Below, piece after piece: positions 7,924-17,972 of a DNA stretch of 64,000 nt. Under the pieces are notes generated by a model. The model was given only the letters and a program-made list of their open reading frames with translations, had not been told where the DNA came from and searched no databases. Position 1 is the stretch's first letter. Every line of letters starts with the position of its first letter. Source of the DNA: Pelagicoccus sp. SDUM812002 (GTDB lineage Bacteria > Verrucomicrobiota > Verrucomicrobiia > Opitutales > Opitutaceae); the NCBI RefSeq assembly GCF_031127835.1, contig NZ_JARXHX010000003.1, positions 310,001 through 374,000 on the forward strand, written 5' to 3'. The position numbers were made by a program, and so were the translations under genes.

Positions 7924-9288
7924 CTAGAGCGACTTGCCGCCAAAAGAACGCTCTACCAAGGGCAATGCGATTCCGTTACGAAAGACTGTGACCTGCCCCG
8001 AACTCGAAGAAACGACAATAGCTAGGCAATCAGTCGCCAGGGAGATTGCTGCTCCCGCAGCGTGACGTGCTCCTAGACCACTAGGCAGGGTTTGATCAAA
8101 CTCTGGAGTATGGATCAAACTTCCCGCTGATGTCAGTACACCATCACCCTTTATGATGAAGGCACCATCCAAACCCGAAAATTCCTTGACGGTTTCATCC
8201 ATGAAAGGACTGAGGATATTCCGGTCTTCTTCTTTGTAGCCATAAAATGGATTCAATACGAGTGGCTTGGTCATCCCTTCGACCTTCTTGGTATCACCCA
8301 ATACGAAAAGCGTACCTACCGGACGCCCCTCCCTACCCTCGATGGAAAGCTCCATGGCGATGCCAATCACTCGCTCCAGCACCTCTGGTGATACGTCGCT
8401 CGGCATGAAGTTGTCGCGTTCGGCAAGCAACGCCTGGAATTCATTCTTCATATCGATAACCACCAACGTATCGAATTGGTCACTCCCAGGGATGCCTCCA
8501 ACACAGCATATCTTGTCCGAGGTCTTGAAAACGCCACGCGTCAAGCCCACCAGAAACGCGGACCTCATTTGAGCTAGCCGGCCATTTGAAAAGGAACGCA
8601 CTTGAATTACTTCGTTGAATACGGCGTCTTCGACGTCTCCTTCCTTGGCACGACGGGAAATGAGAACGGTCTTGAAGCTCTTAAACCCTTCCGGCGGCTC
8701 GACCGGGCTCGAGACTAACGAGTCGCCGAAAACTGCGATCGAATCGCAGTGCGCCCCCTTGGCTACACGCATGGCCTGACGCAACATTAGTCGGTTGATC
8801 GAACTCTGACGTATCTTTTTCGGCGAGGACAGAATACCGCCAAATGCTGAAGTCAGTTGATCATGAAGGTCATCCAGAGACTCTGAACGCAGCAGCATTT
8901 CGACAAACGCCTGGTCTTTGACCAATCGTGCCACCGCGGCCAATACATTTAGGTAATCCCGTGCGCCTTCTCCGGCGAGCAGTAGCACAACCAAATGCAC
9001 TTTCTCCTGGTTCTTCGGGCCTTCGTAGTCAAAGCCCTCCTTGGAACGCCCGATTGCAAATACGTACTTGCGCCGCATCTTCACACGCAAGTGAGGCAAG
9101 GCAACCCCATTGCCGAGGTAAGTCGTCATAGTGCTTTCCCGCTGCATCAGACCTGGAAGAAGACGTTTGCCCTCCAGATCCTTAAATCTGGACGTGGAAA
9201 CCTTGAGCAGCTCCTTAAGAGCGCCTTCTAGGTTGTCGCTTGCGAGGTCGAGTGTACGCCTCCGCGAAAAATATCGGTCGAGTCTCAT
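7924..9288 (-). CDS. Diadenylate cyclase with N-terminal PTS EIIA domain (EIIA - PK_C-like - DAC)
   Basis: This 454-residue protein has three parts. Residues about 10-150 look like a PTS EIIA (fructose/nitrogen type) domain, with H66 in GVALPHLR at the position of the phospho-histidine. Residues about 160-275 resemble the alpha/beta pyruvate-kinase-C-like domain found before the cyclase in archaeal CdaZ proteins (RQAMRVAKGAHCDSIAVFGDS, KTVLISRR). Residues about 300-445 look like a DAC/DisA_N domain: LDGAFIIKGDG (DGA at 374-376), LPSGLGARHAAGAAIS (RH at 408-409) and AIVVSSSSGQVTVFRNG. DAC domains make c-di-AMP from two ATP. The canonical RHR reads RHA here, as I recall for the CdaZ branch, so activity is likely but unproven. 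No membrane segment is present. nuoA lies 41 bases upstream. Regulation by PTS-type phosphorylation is an inference. Confidence 0.82.
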   Translation of the reverse strand: MRLDRYFSRRRTLDLASDNLEGALKELLKVSTSRFKDLEGKRLLPGLMQRESTMTTYLGNGVALPHLRVKMRRKYVFAIGRSKEGFDYEGPKNQEKVHLVVLLLAGEGARDYLNVLAAVARLVKDQAFVEMLLRSESLDDLHDQLTSAFGGILSSPKKIRQSSINRLMLRQAMRVAKGAHCDSIAVFGDSLVSSPVEPPEGFKSFKTVLISRRAKEGDVEDAVFNEVIQVRSFSNGRLAQMRSAFLVGLTRGVFKTSDKICCVGGIPGSDQFDTLVVIDMKNEFQALLAERDNFMPSDVSPEVLERVIGIAMELSIEGREGRPVGTLFVLGDTKKVEGMTKPLVLNPFYGYKEEDRNILSPFMDETVKEFSGLDGAFIIKGDGVLTSAGSLIHTPEFDQTLPSGLGARHAAGAAISLATDCLAIVVSSSSGQVTVFRNGIALPLVERSFGGKSL

Positions 9289-9329
9289 GTCGGGGCAAAA
9301 CAGCCCCCTGCGACCTGGTTAGGACAGAC

Positions 9330-9704
9330 TTACTTTTCCCACTCCAACGCGCCCTTCTTCAGCTCGTAGAATAGCCCGACGACGAGCACTCCGAGGAAAA
9401 AGAGGATGGGGCCAAGAATCGGAAGGCTGTTGGCCACGAAATCGCGGTACACCAGCACCCAGGGGATCAGAAAAAGCACTTCGATATCGAAGAGAATGAA
9501 GAGCATCGCCGTCACGTAGAACTTCACGGAGAAGCGGGTGCTCGTTTTGCCATCTGACTTGATACCGCACTCGTAGGCGTAGTTCTTTATCTTGTTCTTG
9601 GAACCACGTTGGCCGAATAGAACGCTTCCGGTGAGAATAGCGCCGGCTAGCCCCGCTGCGAGGGCGATCTGGATCAATACAGGTACAAAGTCAGTAACGG
9701 TCAT
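9330..9704 (-). CDS. nuoA: NADH-quinone oxidoreductase subunit A
   Basis: This is a 124-residue inner-membrane subunit of respiratory complex I with three predicted membrane helices (about 8-30, 62-85, 93-115). The NuoA/NdhC signature is clear: KNYAYECGIKSDG and then RFSVKFYVTAMLFILFDIEVLFLIPW. ATG 9704 gives the normal family length; an in-frame extension to 9776 is not supported. The gene stands apart from nuoB and the rest of the complex, which are absent from the window, and is followed 41 bases later by the diadenylate cyclase gene. Confidence 0.92.
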   Translation of the reverse strand: MTVTDFVPVLIQIALAAGLAGAILTGSVLFGQRGSKNKIKNYAYECGIKSDGKTSTRFSVKFYVTAMLFILFDIEVLFLIPWVLVYRDFVANSLPILGPILFFLGVLVVGLFYELKKGALEWEK

Positions 9705-9860
9705 GACGCAGGCTAAGATCCCCAATAAACGCCTGATTTCAAGGCAAATGGTAAAAAGACTGCAGGATCTTCCCACAAAAGTAGTCTATGGCGGTAAAAG
9801 CCCCTGCCCGCAGCACCTTAACTTTCGATCAATACGTGAACGGATCCAGCTTTTAAATAC

Positions 9861-9891
9861 AAAAAAGCGGACCTCGAAAAGAGGTCCGCTT
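9861..9891 (-). terminator. Terminator after rpsA
   Basis: A perfect 11-base stem (AAGCGGACCTC / GAGGTCCGCTT) has a five-base loop. Read on the minus strand it ends in a T run, about 30 bases after the rpsA stop. Confidence 0.9.
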
Positions 9892-9919
9892 CGAAAGTAT
9901 CGAAAAATATGATACAGGA

Positions 9920-11581
<1,662 letters not shown>

Positions 11582-11819
11582 GATATAAATGGCGGTTTCA
11601 TCTCGGGAGCTTCCAACCTCCTCGACAACCTACCTGAAGGTGAGCCAGCAAGCCGGCTCGGGTTTAGTTTTTGAATAGCTCAGCCGGAAGCGGCGCGACG
11701 AGGCTGGGCTTGTTGTATGTCGCAAGCGGGCAGAGATCGCACCCTCGCCTGCTATGGGCAAGCGAAAATGCAAGAAACAGCCGCTAGAATATAGAAAAAG
11801 CAGCGTTTTACCCTGTCAC

Positions 11820-12704
11820 CTAGTAGACGACCTTGTTGAGCGGGTACTCGATGATACCTTCAGCTCCGAGCTCCTTGAGACGCGGTATGATGTCACGCAC
11901 TGCCTTCTCCTCTAGAATCACCTCTATAGCGGACCAACCGCCATCCGAAAGCTCATTTACCGTCGGATTACGAAGGGACGGTAGTATTTCAAGAATAGCA
12001 GCCAGCTTTTCCTTCGGCGCGTTGAGCTTGAGCCCGACCTTGTCCGCTGCGGAAAGCGCCGCCTGTAGCATCATGGCGATGTTCTCGATCTTGGCCCGCT
12101 TCTTGGGATCTTCCCAGCTCTTCTTGTTGGCGATAAGCTTGGTGTTCGTCTTAAGAAGCGTTTCCACGATGCGCAGCTTGTTCGCTCTGAGAGAGTTACC
12201 CGTTTCGGTTAGGTCAACGATGGCGTCCACCATGTCCGGAACCTTAACTTCTGTCGCACCCCAAGAAAATTCGATTTCAGCTTCCACACCATGCTCGGCT
12301 AGAAACTTACGCGTCATGCCAACAACTTCGGTAGCAATACGCTTCCCTTGCAGATCCTTGATTGCCTTTATCGGAGAAGCTTCCGGCACTGCCAAGACCC
12401 AGTAAGACGGGCGGTTCGAAGCGCGGCTGTAGACGAGATCGCATACTTCGACCACGTCAGATTCGTTTTCGACAACCCAATCGTAGCCGCAAAGACCGCA
12501 GTCGAAAAATCCGTGATCTACGTAACGGCTGATCTCTTGACTACGGACGAAGCGTCCATCCAATTCGGGATCGTCGATACTCGGCTTGTAGGAGCGCGAA
12601 CTTTTGCGTATGTTCCAACCGGCCTTCTGGAAAAGACGGATGGTGGGCTCTTCAAGGCTGCCTTTTGGCAGACCAAACATGATCAGTGGCTGTTCTTGTG
12701 ACAC
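11820..12704 (-). CDS. hisG: ATP phosphoribosyltransferase, long form
   Basis: HisG catalyses the first step of histidine synthesis, joining ATP and PRPP. The catalytic part covers about 1-215: [15 protein letters not shown] near the N-terminus, then [10 protein letters not shown] and the PRPP loop [11 protein letters not shown] followed by [16 protein letters not shown]. The C-terminal regulatory domain (about 220-294, ending [17 protein letters not shown]) is the ACT-like domain of long-form, histidine-inhibited enzymes; no hisZ is needed. GTG 12704 is chosen because it leaves room for the first beta strand; ATG 12680 starts directly at that strand, and upstream sequence to 12824 is AT-rich and not protein-like. 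No other his genes are in the window. Confidence 0.92.
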   Translation of the reverse strand: MSQEQPLIMFGLPKGSLEEPTIRLFQKAGWNIRKSSRSYKPSIDDPELDGRFVRSQEISRYVDHGFFDCGLCGYDWVVENESDVVEVCDLVYSRASNRPSYWVLAVPEASPIKAIKDLQGKRIATEVVGMTRKFLAEHGVEAEIEFSWGATEVKVPDMVDAIVDLTETGNSLRANKLRIVETLLKTNTKLIANKKSWEDPKKRAKIENIAMMLQAALSAADKVGLKLNAPKEKLAAILEILPSLRNPTVNELSDGGWSAIEVILEEKAVRDIIPRLKELGAEGIIEYPLNKVVY

Positions 12705-12769
12705 GAGAGACTCAAAAAACAGAGTCGCCCGAAGCCTCAAGCCAAATCGAACGCAACAAAATTCGATAT

Positions 12770-12794
12770 TTTTACATTTTGTGATTTTACATTT
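12770..12794. promoter_or_regulatory. Direct repeat TTTTACATTT upstream of hisG
   Basis: Two exact copies of TTTTACATTT (12770-12779 and 12785-12794) lie 15 bases apart in an AT-rich stretch between hisG and the divergent response-regulator gene. This could be part of a promoter or an operator; no protein partner can be named. Confidence 0.35.
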
Positions 12795-12940
12795 GTTGAT
12801 TGTGGGTATTGTTGCCCATAACACTTACCATTAAACACCTTGCTTTCTGCTCAGTACACGACCTGAGCGGTTCCCGACCTCTAGGGAATTAGCGAAATGT
12901 TGCCCCGTTCAAACAACCTGCAATAAATCAAAGACCCGAC

Positions 12941-13690
12941 ATGCCGACAAAACCCAAACCGCTTGTACTGATCGTCGAAGACGAAACCGAACTTGCCAAC
13001 GTGATTTCGGAACACCTAGAAGCGGCCGGCATGCAAACCCAGGTTTGCAATCGCTGCGCCCTCGCGATGCGCTTCTTAAAGCACAATTTCGCGAATATCC
13101 TCCTGCTCGACCTTACTTTACCCGACCAAAATGGCTTCGCGTTCTTAGAGGAGCTGAAACGCGAAGACATAAATATTCCAACGATCTTCCTCACTGGAAA
13201 CGATTCGGAGATTTCCAAGGTGAAAGGCCTCGAGTTAGGAGCCGACGACTACGTCACCAAACCCTTCTCCGCCCCCGAGCTCGTAGCGCGTATTCACGCC
13301 GTCCTACGCCGAGCTGAGGTCGCGCACGACTTCAACGTTACCAAGAACGTGAAGCTTACCGACGCCCCCTTCGAATTCAACACCGCCTCCGTCAACCCGA
13401 CCAGCATGGAAGTCACCTTCCCCGACGGCGAAGTGGTCAACATCGGACGCAAAGAAATCGGAATACTCTCCTACCTTCACGAAAATCCGGAAACGATCAT
13501 CACGCGCAAAAACCTCATCCACTCCGTCTGGGGCATCCACGCTGATATCCGCAGCCGCTCGCTTGACCAGTACATCGTGAAGATCCGGGACCTCTTCAAA
13601 CGGAAGAACGCGCCCCTGGACAACCTCAAGACTATTCACGGCATAGGATACCAATACGAACCGCTAGTCCGCTCCACAGACGCGAATTAG
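12941..13690 (+). CDS. OmpR/PhoB-family response regulator (orphan)
   Basis: This is a 249-residue two-component response regulator. The receiver domain (about 8-125) has the acidic pair EDE at 13-15, phospho-acceptor D57 in LLLLDLTLPD and K107 in DDYVTKPF. The C-terminal winged-helix DNA-binding domain (about 150-243) has the OmpR-type pattern IGRKEIGILSYLHENPETIITR, then VWG, RSLDQYIVKIRDLF and IHGIGYQYE. No histidine kinase gene is adjacent, so its partner is unknown. It is alone between hisG (divergent) and a terminator. Confidence 0.9.
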   Translation: MPTKPKPLVLIVEDETELANVISEHLEAAGMQTQVCNRCALAMRFLKHNFANILLLDLTLPDQNGFAFLEELKREDINIPTIFLTGNDSEISKVKGLELGADDYVTKPFSAPELVARIHAVLRRAEVAHDFNVTKNVKLTDAPFEFNTASVNPTSMEVTFPDGEVVNIGRKEIGILSYLHENPETIITRKNLIHSVWGIHADIRSRSLDQYIVKIRDLFKRKNAPLDNLKTIHGIGYQYEPLVRSTDAN

Positions 13691-13714
13691 TCGACCGGAA
13701 AACATTTCAAAGCA

Positions 13715-13750
13715 AAAGCCCTGTTGGTGTAACATCCAGCAGGGCTTTTT
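13715..13750. terminator. Bidirectional terminator between the response regulator and a small minus-strand gene
   Basis: A GCCCTGTTGG / CCAGCAGGGC stem (one mismatch) is followed by TTTTT on the plus strand and TTTTGCTTT on the minus strand. It lies just after both convergent stop codons. Confidence 0.85.
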
Positions 13751-13777
13751 CGTATCCGAAAATTGTTCGTGATCAGC

Positions 13778-13945
13778 TTAGCGATCTTCAACCGTGTGGT
13801 ACTGCTCGTCATCAACTCGGACTGGTACATAGTGAAACCCGTCTTCGTCTTCATACCCAACAGGAGCTTCCGCTACTCCAGTCAGCATCAACCAAGAACC
13901 AGCGACGATCATAACGCCATAGATGAGGAAAAACGTTTCAAGCAT
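13778..13945 (-). CDS. Small single-pass membrane protein, 55 residues
   Basis: I do not recognise a family. The ORF starts at ATG 13945, with AGAGGA a few bases upstream as a good ribosome binding site, and ends at TAA before a terminator. The N-terminus (about 4-24, FFLIYGVMIVAGSWLMLTGV) is one hydrophobic helix. The remaining 30 residues are acidic and end GFHYVPVRVDDEQYHTVEDR. The ribosome site, terminator and clear two-part layout make it more likely real than chance. It is divergent from hemF. A longer plus-strand frame over the same bases lacks any such support. Confidence 0.6.
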   Translation of the reverse strand: MLETFFLIYGVMIVAGSWLMLTGVAEAPVGYEDEDGFHYVPVRVDDEQYHTVEDR

Positions 13946-14084
13946 GATTCCTCTAACGGCCCCAAGAGCATCGTCCTAAATGGAGTCTATTACCTACTTT
14001 CGACTCTAGCTTTCCCGTGGCTCTCCTGTCAATCTGACCAATCGCCGCACAAATTACTAGCCCTCACGCTCTTTCCCACTACAC

Positions 14085-15014
14085 ATGTGCCGCGTGGAAC
14101 GAGACAAACTCGAACAAGCCAAAACCTTCCTCCTCGACTACCAGTCGCGTCTTTGCAGTCGGCTGGAGACCCTAGAAACATCAGATTCGACCTTCCTGAG
14201 CGACTCTTGGGAACGCGAAGAAGGTGGAGGCGGAACCTCAAAAGTCCTCGAAGGAGGCCAAACATTTGAAAAGGCAGGCGTTAATTTCTCCCATGTCAGG
14301 GGTGAAAACCTCCCACCTACCGCCACCGCCAGCCGTCCCCAGCTCGCCGGTCGCCCCTTTCACGCAACTGGCGTATCCATCGTCGTTCATCCGCGCAACC
14401 CTTACGTTCCAACCTCCCACGCAAACGTGCGCTTCTTTATCGCACCCGCTCAAAACGAGGGTGAAAAGGACATCTGGTGGGTCGGCGGCGGTTTCGACCT
14501 CACGCCCTACTACGGCTTCGAGGAAGACTGCACCTCTTGGCATCAGCACGCCATGCAAGCGTGCGCCCCTTTCGGCGAGCACCTTTATCCAAAATTCAAG
14601 AAATGGTGCGACGAATACTTTTTCCTCAAGCACCGCAACGAGCCACGTGGCATTGGCGGACTCTTTTTCGACGACTTCGACGAAGGCGGTTTCGACAACT
14701 CACTCGGACTGATTCAATGCGTCGCCGAACGTTTCATGGAAGCCTACGCAGAGATCGTGACACTCAGGCTTAACACTCCCTACTCCGAGCGTGAAAGGAA
14801 ATTCCAACTGTATCGACGCGGCAGATACGTAGAATTTAATCTAGTCTGGGACCGAGGCACTCATTTTGGTTTGCAAAGCAACGGGCGAACCGAGTCCATC
14901 CTGATGTCTCTCCCTCCCGTCGTCGAATGGCGATACGACTACCATCCTGAACCCGGTAGCCCCGAAGCCGAACTCTACGAAAAATATCTCAAACCTACGG
15001 ACTGGCTCAGATAA
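14085..15014 (+). CDS. hemF: Oxygen-dependent coproporphyrinogen III oxidase
   Basis: HemF converts coproporphyrinogen III to protoporphyrinogen IX using oxygen. The 309-residue protein shows the family blocks: [12 protein letters not shown] and [11 protein letters not shown] near the N-terminus, [53 protein letters not shown] and, near the end, [22 protein letters not shown] 14085 is used; GTG 14094 is possible. It is the first gene of a rightward haem cluster (hemF, hemE, a small ORF, hemY) that uses the aerobic route. Confidence 0.95.
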   Translation: MCRVERDKLEQAKTFLLDYQSRLCSRLETLETSDSTFLSDSWEREEGGGGTSKVLEGGQTFEKAGVNFSHVRGENLPPTATASRPQLAGRPFHATGVSIVVHPRNPYVPTSHANVRFFIAPAQNEGEKDIWWVGGGFDLTPYYGFEEDCTSWHQHAMQACAPFGEHLYPKFKKWCDEYFFLKHRNEPRGIGGLFFDDFDEGGFDNSLGLIQCVAERFMEAYAEIVTLRLNTPYSERERKFQLYRRGRYVEFNLVWDRGTHFGLQSNGRTESILMSLPPVVEWRYDYHPEPGSPEAELYEKYLKPTDWLR

Positions 15015-15056
15015 ATTAGCCGCTACCTGAAAATTTACCCATCTCTTTTTCGATTA

Positions 15057-16085
15057 ATGAACTCCCGCGAACGATTCATCGCCGCCCTCAACTGCCAACC
15101 ACTCGACCGCCCTCCTATCTGGGTCATGCGCCAAGCCGGTCGCTACCTCCCCGAGTACCGAGCTCTAAAAGAAAAGTTTAGCTTCCTCGAGCTTGCCCAG
15201 ACACCTGAACTCGCGCTTGAGGTTACCATGCAGCCACTACGACGCTTTCCCCTCGACGCTGCTATTCTCTTTTCTGACATTCTCGTCATCCCCGAAGCCA
15301 TGGGCCAAGGCTATCACTTCCGAGAGCAAGGTGGCATCGGGATGGACTACACTCTAGAGAATCGCGACCAGATCGAAAAACTCACCTCAAGCTCCATAGA
15401 GGAAAAGCTCAGTTACGTGGCAGATGCGCTGAAGCTGATCAGCGCGGAGCTCGACGGATCTAAAATGCTCCTTGGATTCGGCGGCTCGCCTTGGACTCTC
15501 GCCACCTACATGCTCGAAGGAGGCAGCTCGAAGGACTTCGCCAAGGTGAAGGCGCTCTTCTATCAAGACCGACCGACCTTCGAACTTTTGATGGAGAAAA
15601 TCTCCGACGCTCTTATTGCTTATTTTCGTATGCAAAAGGCTGCCGGAGCAGATGCTATCCAGATATTCGACTCCTGGGGCGGGATCATTTCGGGTGAGGA
15701 CTATGAAGCGGCATCCCTAAAGTGGATACGCAAAATTGTCGATGCCGTCAGAGACGAAGTGCCAATGATAATCTACGCAAAGGGGACCACGCCGCAGTTA
15801 GCACGACAAGCTGCTTGCGACCCGAAAGCGATCTCCGTAGATTGGACCATTCCAATCGAAGAAGCAGCTGCACGCATACCTTCCCACATCGCAATACAAG
15901 GAAATTTAGATCCCGTGCTGCTCGACACGAAACCCGAGATCGTGCGTGCTAACGCTACACGGATTCTCCAAGCGATGAAGGATCGCCCCGGACACATATT
16001 CAACCTAGGCCATGGAATCCACCCCACTGCTCGTATCGAGAATATGGAGACTCTTGTCGATACCGTTACGAGCTGGAATCAGTAG
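15057..16085 (+). CDS. hemE: Uroporphyrinogen decarboxylase
   Basis: This cytoplasmic enzyme removes four carboxyl groups from uroporphyrinogen III. It is 342 residues, the normal length. Key blocks are RPPIWVMRQAGRYLPEYR (19-36), FSDILVIPEAMG with the catalytic aspartate, LLGFGGSPWTLATYMLEGG, IQIFDSWGG, IQGNLDP and FNLGHGIHP near the C-terminus. It starts 42 bases after hemF and is probably in the same transcript. Confidence 0.96.
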   Translation: MNSRERFIAALNCQPLDRPPIWVMRQAGRYLPEYRALKEKFSFLELAQTPELALEVTMQPLRRFPLDAAILFSDILVIPEAMGQGYHFREQGGIGMDYTLENRDQIEKLTSSSIEEKLSYVADALKLISAELDGSKMLLGFGGSPWTLATYMLEGGSSKDFAKVKALFYQDRPTFELLMEKISDALIAYFRMQKAAGADAIQIFDSWGGIISGEDYEAASLKWIRKIVDAVRDEVPMIIYAKGTTPQLARQAACDPKAISVDWTIPIEEAAARIPSHIAIQGNLDPVLLDTKPEIVRANATRILQAMKDRPGHIFNLGHGIHPTARIENMETLVDTVTSWNQ

Positions 16086-16097
16086 TTATCAGAAAGA

Positions 16098-16508
16098 GTG
16101 ACAGACTTACGTTTCATACCGGAGCTAAACTCTCTATATATCAGGCTAGAGGGACCCATAATAGTAGAGAGATTTCCCGAAATCTACGATTCAGTACTTT
16201 CGGACAACTGCTTTGAACCAGGCGTCAATCTTATCTGGAATGCGAGCCAAGCCTCGATCGAACAGATAACGATCAAAGACTTGAAGTCGGTTTTCGATCA
16301 CGTTAAAAAAACCGAAACTTTGAGAGGAAGAAGTCAGTCTGCTTGGATTTTCCGTAGAGGCAAAAGCTATGAATCCGCGTGCCTGTTCAAGGCTGCCTTT
16401 GGATCTCGGATCGCAATTCAATACGAAATATTCAGCAACATGGGCGAAGCACAGGATTGGATCGCAAAGGGCGAGCTCCTCAAGCAGCTTAACCCTAAAA
16501 TAATCTAA
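16098..16508 (+). CDS. SpoIIAA/STAS-like small protein of unknown function within the haem cluster
   Basis: This is a 136-residue protein with GTG start at 16098, preceded by AGAAAGAG. It lies 12 bases after hemE. No enzyme motif is visible. The secondary structure looks alternating: beta strand RFIPELNSLYIRLEGPI, helix, strand VNLIWNASQA, helix IKDLKSVFDHVK, strand SAWIFRRGKS, helix, strand IQYEIFSNMGEAQDWI. This order resembles SpoIIAA-like (STAS/SEC14-type) domains. The protein at 56411-56800 follows the same plan and may be a distant paralogue. Its place between hemE and hemY suggests co-expression; a role in haem synthesis is not shown. Confidence 0.75.
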   Translation: MTDLRFIPELNSLYIRLEGPIIVERFPEIYDSVLSDNCFEPGVNLIWNASQASIEQITIKDLKSVFDHVKKTETLRGRSQSAWIFRRGKSYESACLFKAAFGSRIAIQYEIFSNMGEAQDWIAKGELLKQLNPKII

Positions 16509-16532
16509 GCGGCCGACCCGATTAAATCTACT

Positions 16533-17891
16533 ATGCAAGACGCTATCATATTGGGAGGTGGCATAAGCGGACTCACCACGGCCTACCTCGCCCAGCAAAG
16601 AGGATCAGATATTTCAGTCGTCGAAAAGTCCACTCACGCAGGCGGCCCGATAAGATCTAGTAGCGAAGATGGATACCTCTACGAAAAGGGCCCTAACTCG
16701 CTCCTTTTACCCGATCCTTGGGTCGAATCTTTCATTGAAGAACTGGGGCTTTCGGACCAACTCCAAGAGACCAACCCCATTGCTGACAAACGCTACATCG
16801 TCAAGCGCGGCCGTCCCGTCGCAGTGCCCTCCTCCCCTCTACAAACAATATTTACACCGCTGTTCTCCCTGAGAGGAAAATTGGGATTTTTGCTCGAACC
16901 TTTCCGAGAAAAGATATCCGAGAGAGACGCTCGCACGGAAACAGTCGCGAGCTTCGTCCAACGACGCATGGGGAAGGACTTCTTGGACTACGCCATAGAT
17001 CCCTTCGTCAGCGGCGTGTATGCAGGCGACCCTCACCAGCTCATTCTTAAGCACGCGTTTCCACTCATGCGCGGATTCGAGCGTGACGGAGGCTCCATCA
17101 TTCGCGGCGCCATAAAACACAAGAAGAAACAAAAGCGTGAAGGTACCGCCTACAAGAAACGCTCGATCAGTTTCAAGGAGGGTCTTGGCATTCTACCGAA
17201 GACTATCGCTCGCAAACTCGGTAACCGACTCTGGCTTAACTCCGAAGTCGTGGCCGTCGATCGAATCGACGATACGTGGCAAGTCACTTGGAAACGCGAC
17301 GGCGAAAATTTCAAAGGCTTAGCAAAGAAGTTGATCGTCTGTCTCCCTTCCCACGCGATCAAACGAATCGCATGGAGTAAAGCAATTGCTGATCCCCTCG
17401 AAGCCTCGCCGAAGCTGACCTATCCTCCGGTGCACAGCCTTGCCCTCGGATTTCGCAGGGATCAAATTCAACATTCCCTCGATGGATTTGGAGTACTTGT
17501 GCCCAGTCAAGAAACGCCGACTATTCTTGGAGCTCTTTTCAGCTCATCGCTCTACGAAGGTCGCGCACCCGAGGAGCATTGCTTACTCACTGTCATGGTC
17601 GGCGGCGTACGTCATCCTGAATTAGCCGCCCTCGTACCCGACAAGCTTCTCGAAATCGCCTTGCACGATCTTCGCCCCTTAATCGGACTCGAAGGCGAGC
17701 CAACTTTCTATCGCTGCAGTTCCTGGCCGCACGCAATTCCCCAATACACAAAGGAATTTGGTCCATGGAAAGAAACGCTTCGCGGACTTGAGGAGGAGTT
17801 TCCAGGACTGCACTTCGGCGGCAACTGCATAGACGGTATTGCAATGGGAGCCTCTATTCTAAGCGGAAAGAGACTCGCTGATCTGCTCTGA
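16533..17891 (+). CDS. hemY: Protoporphyrinogen oxidase, FAD-dependent
   Basis: This is a 452-residue flavoprotein (HemY/HemG type, PPOX). It has an N-terminal FAD fold: AIILGGGISGLTTAYLAQQRG (about 5-25) and VVEKSTHAGGPIRS. The segment YLYEKGPNSLLLPDP and the C-terminal GGNCIDGIAMGASILSGKRLADLL are typical of the family. It oxidises protoporphyrinogen IX to protoporphyrin IX, the step after HemF. It follows the small ORF by 24 bases and ends the cluster. Confidence 0.93.
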   Translation: MQDAIILGGGISGLTTAYLAQQRGSDISVVEKSTHAGGPIRSSSEDGYLYEKGPNSLLLPDPWVESFIEELGLSDQLQETNPIADKRYIVKRGRPVAVPSSPLQTIFTPLFSLRGKLGFLLEPFREKISERDARTETVASFVQRRMGKDFLDYAIDPFVSGVYAGDPHQLILKHAFPLMRGFERDGGSIIRGAIKHKKKQKREGTAYKKRSISFKEGLGILPKTIARKLGNRLWLNSEVVAVDRIDDTWQVTWKRDGENFKGLAKKLIVCLPSHAIKRIAWSKAIADPLEASPKLTYPPVHSLALGFRRDQIQHSLDGFGVLVPSQETPTILGALFSSSLYEGRAPEEHCLLTVMVGGVRHPELAALVPDKLLEIALHDLRPLIGLEGEPTFYRCSSWPHAIPQYTKEFGPWKETLRGLEEEFPGLHFGGNCIDGIAMGASILSGKRLADLL

Positions 17892-17972
17892 CAAGACCAG
17901 TAAGAATTCATTGGAATCCGATGTATTGAACGACTGGTCACGCAAACCCCGAAATCAAACGAAAGCCGACTA

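Noticed and set aside
13763-14269. 168-codon plus-strand frame before and into hemF
   Set aside because: It runs across the terminator flank and over a better-supported short minus-strand gene and the hemF start; no recognisable protein.
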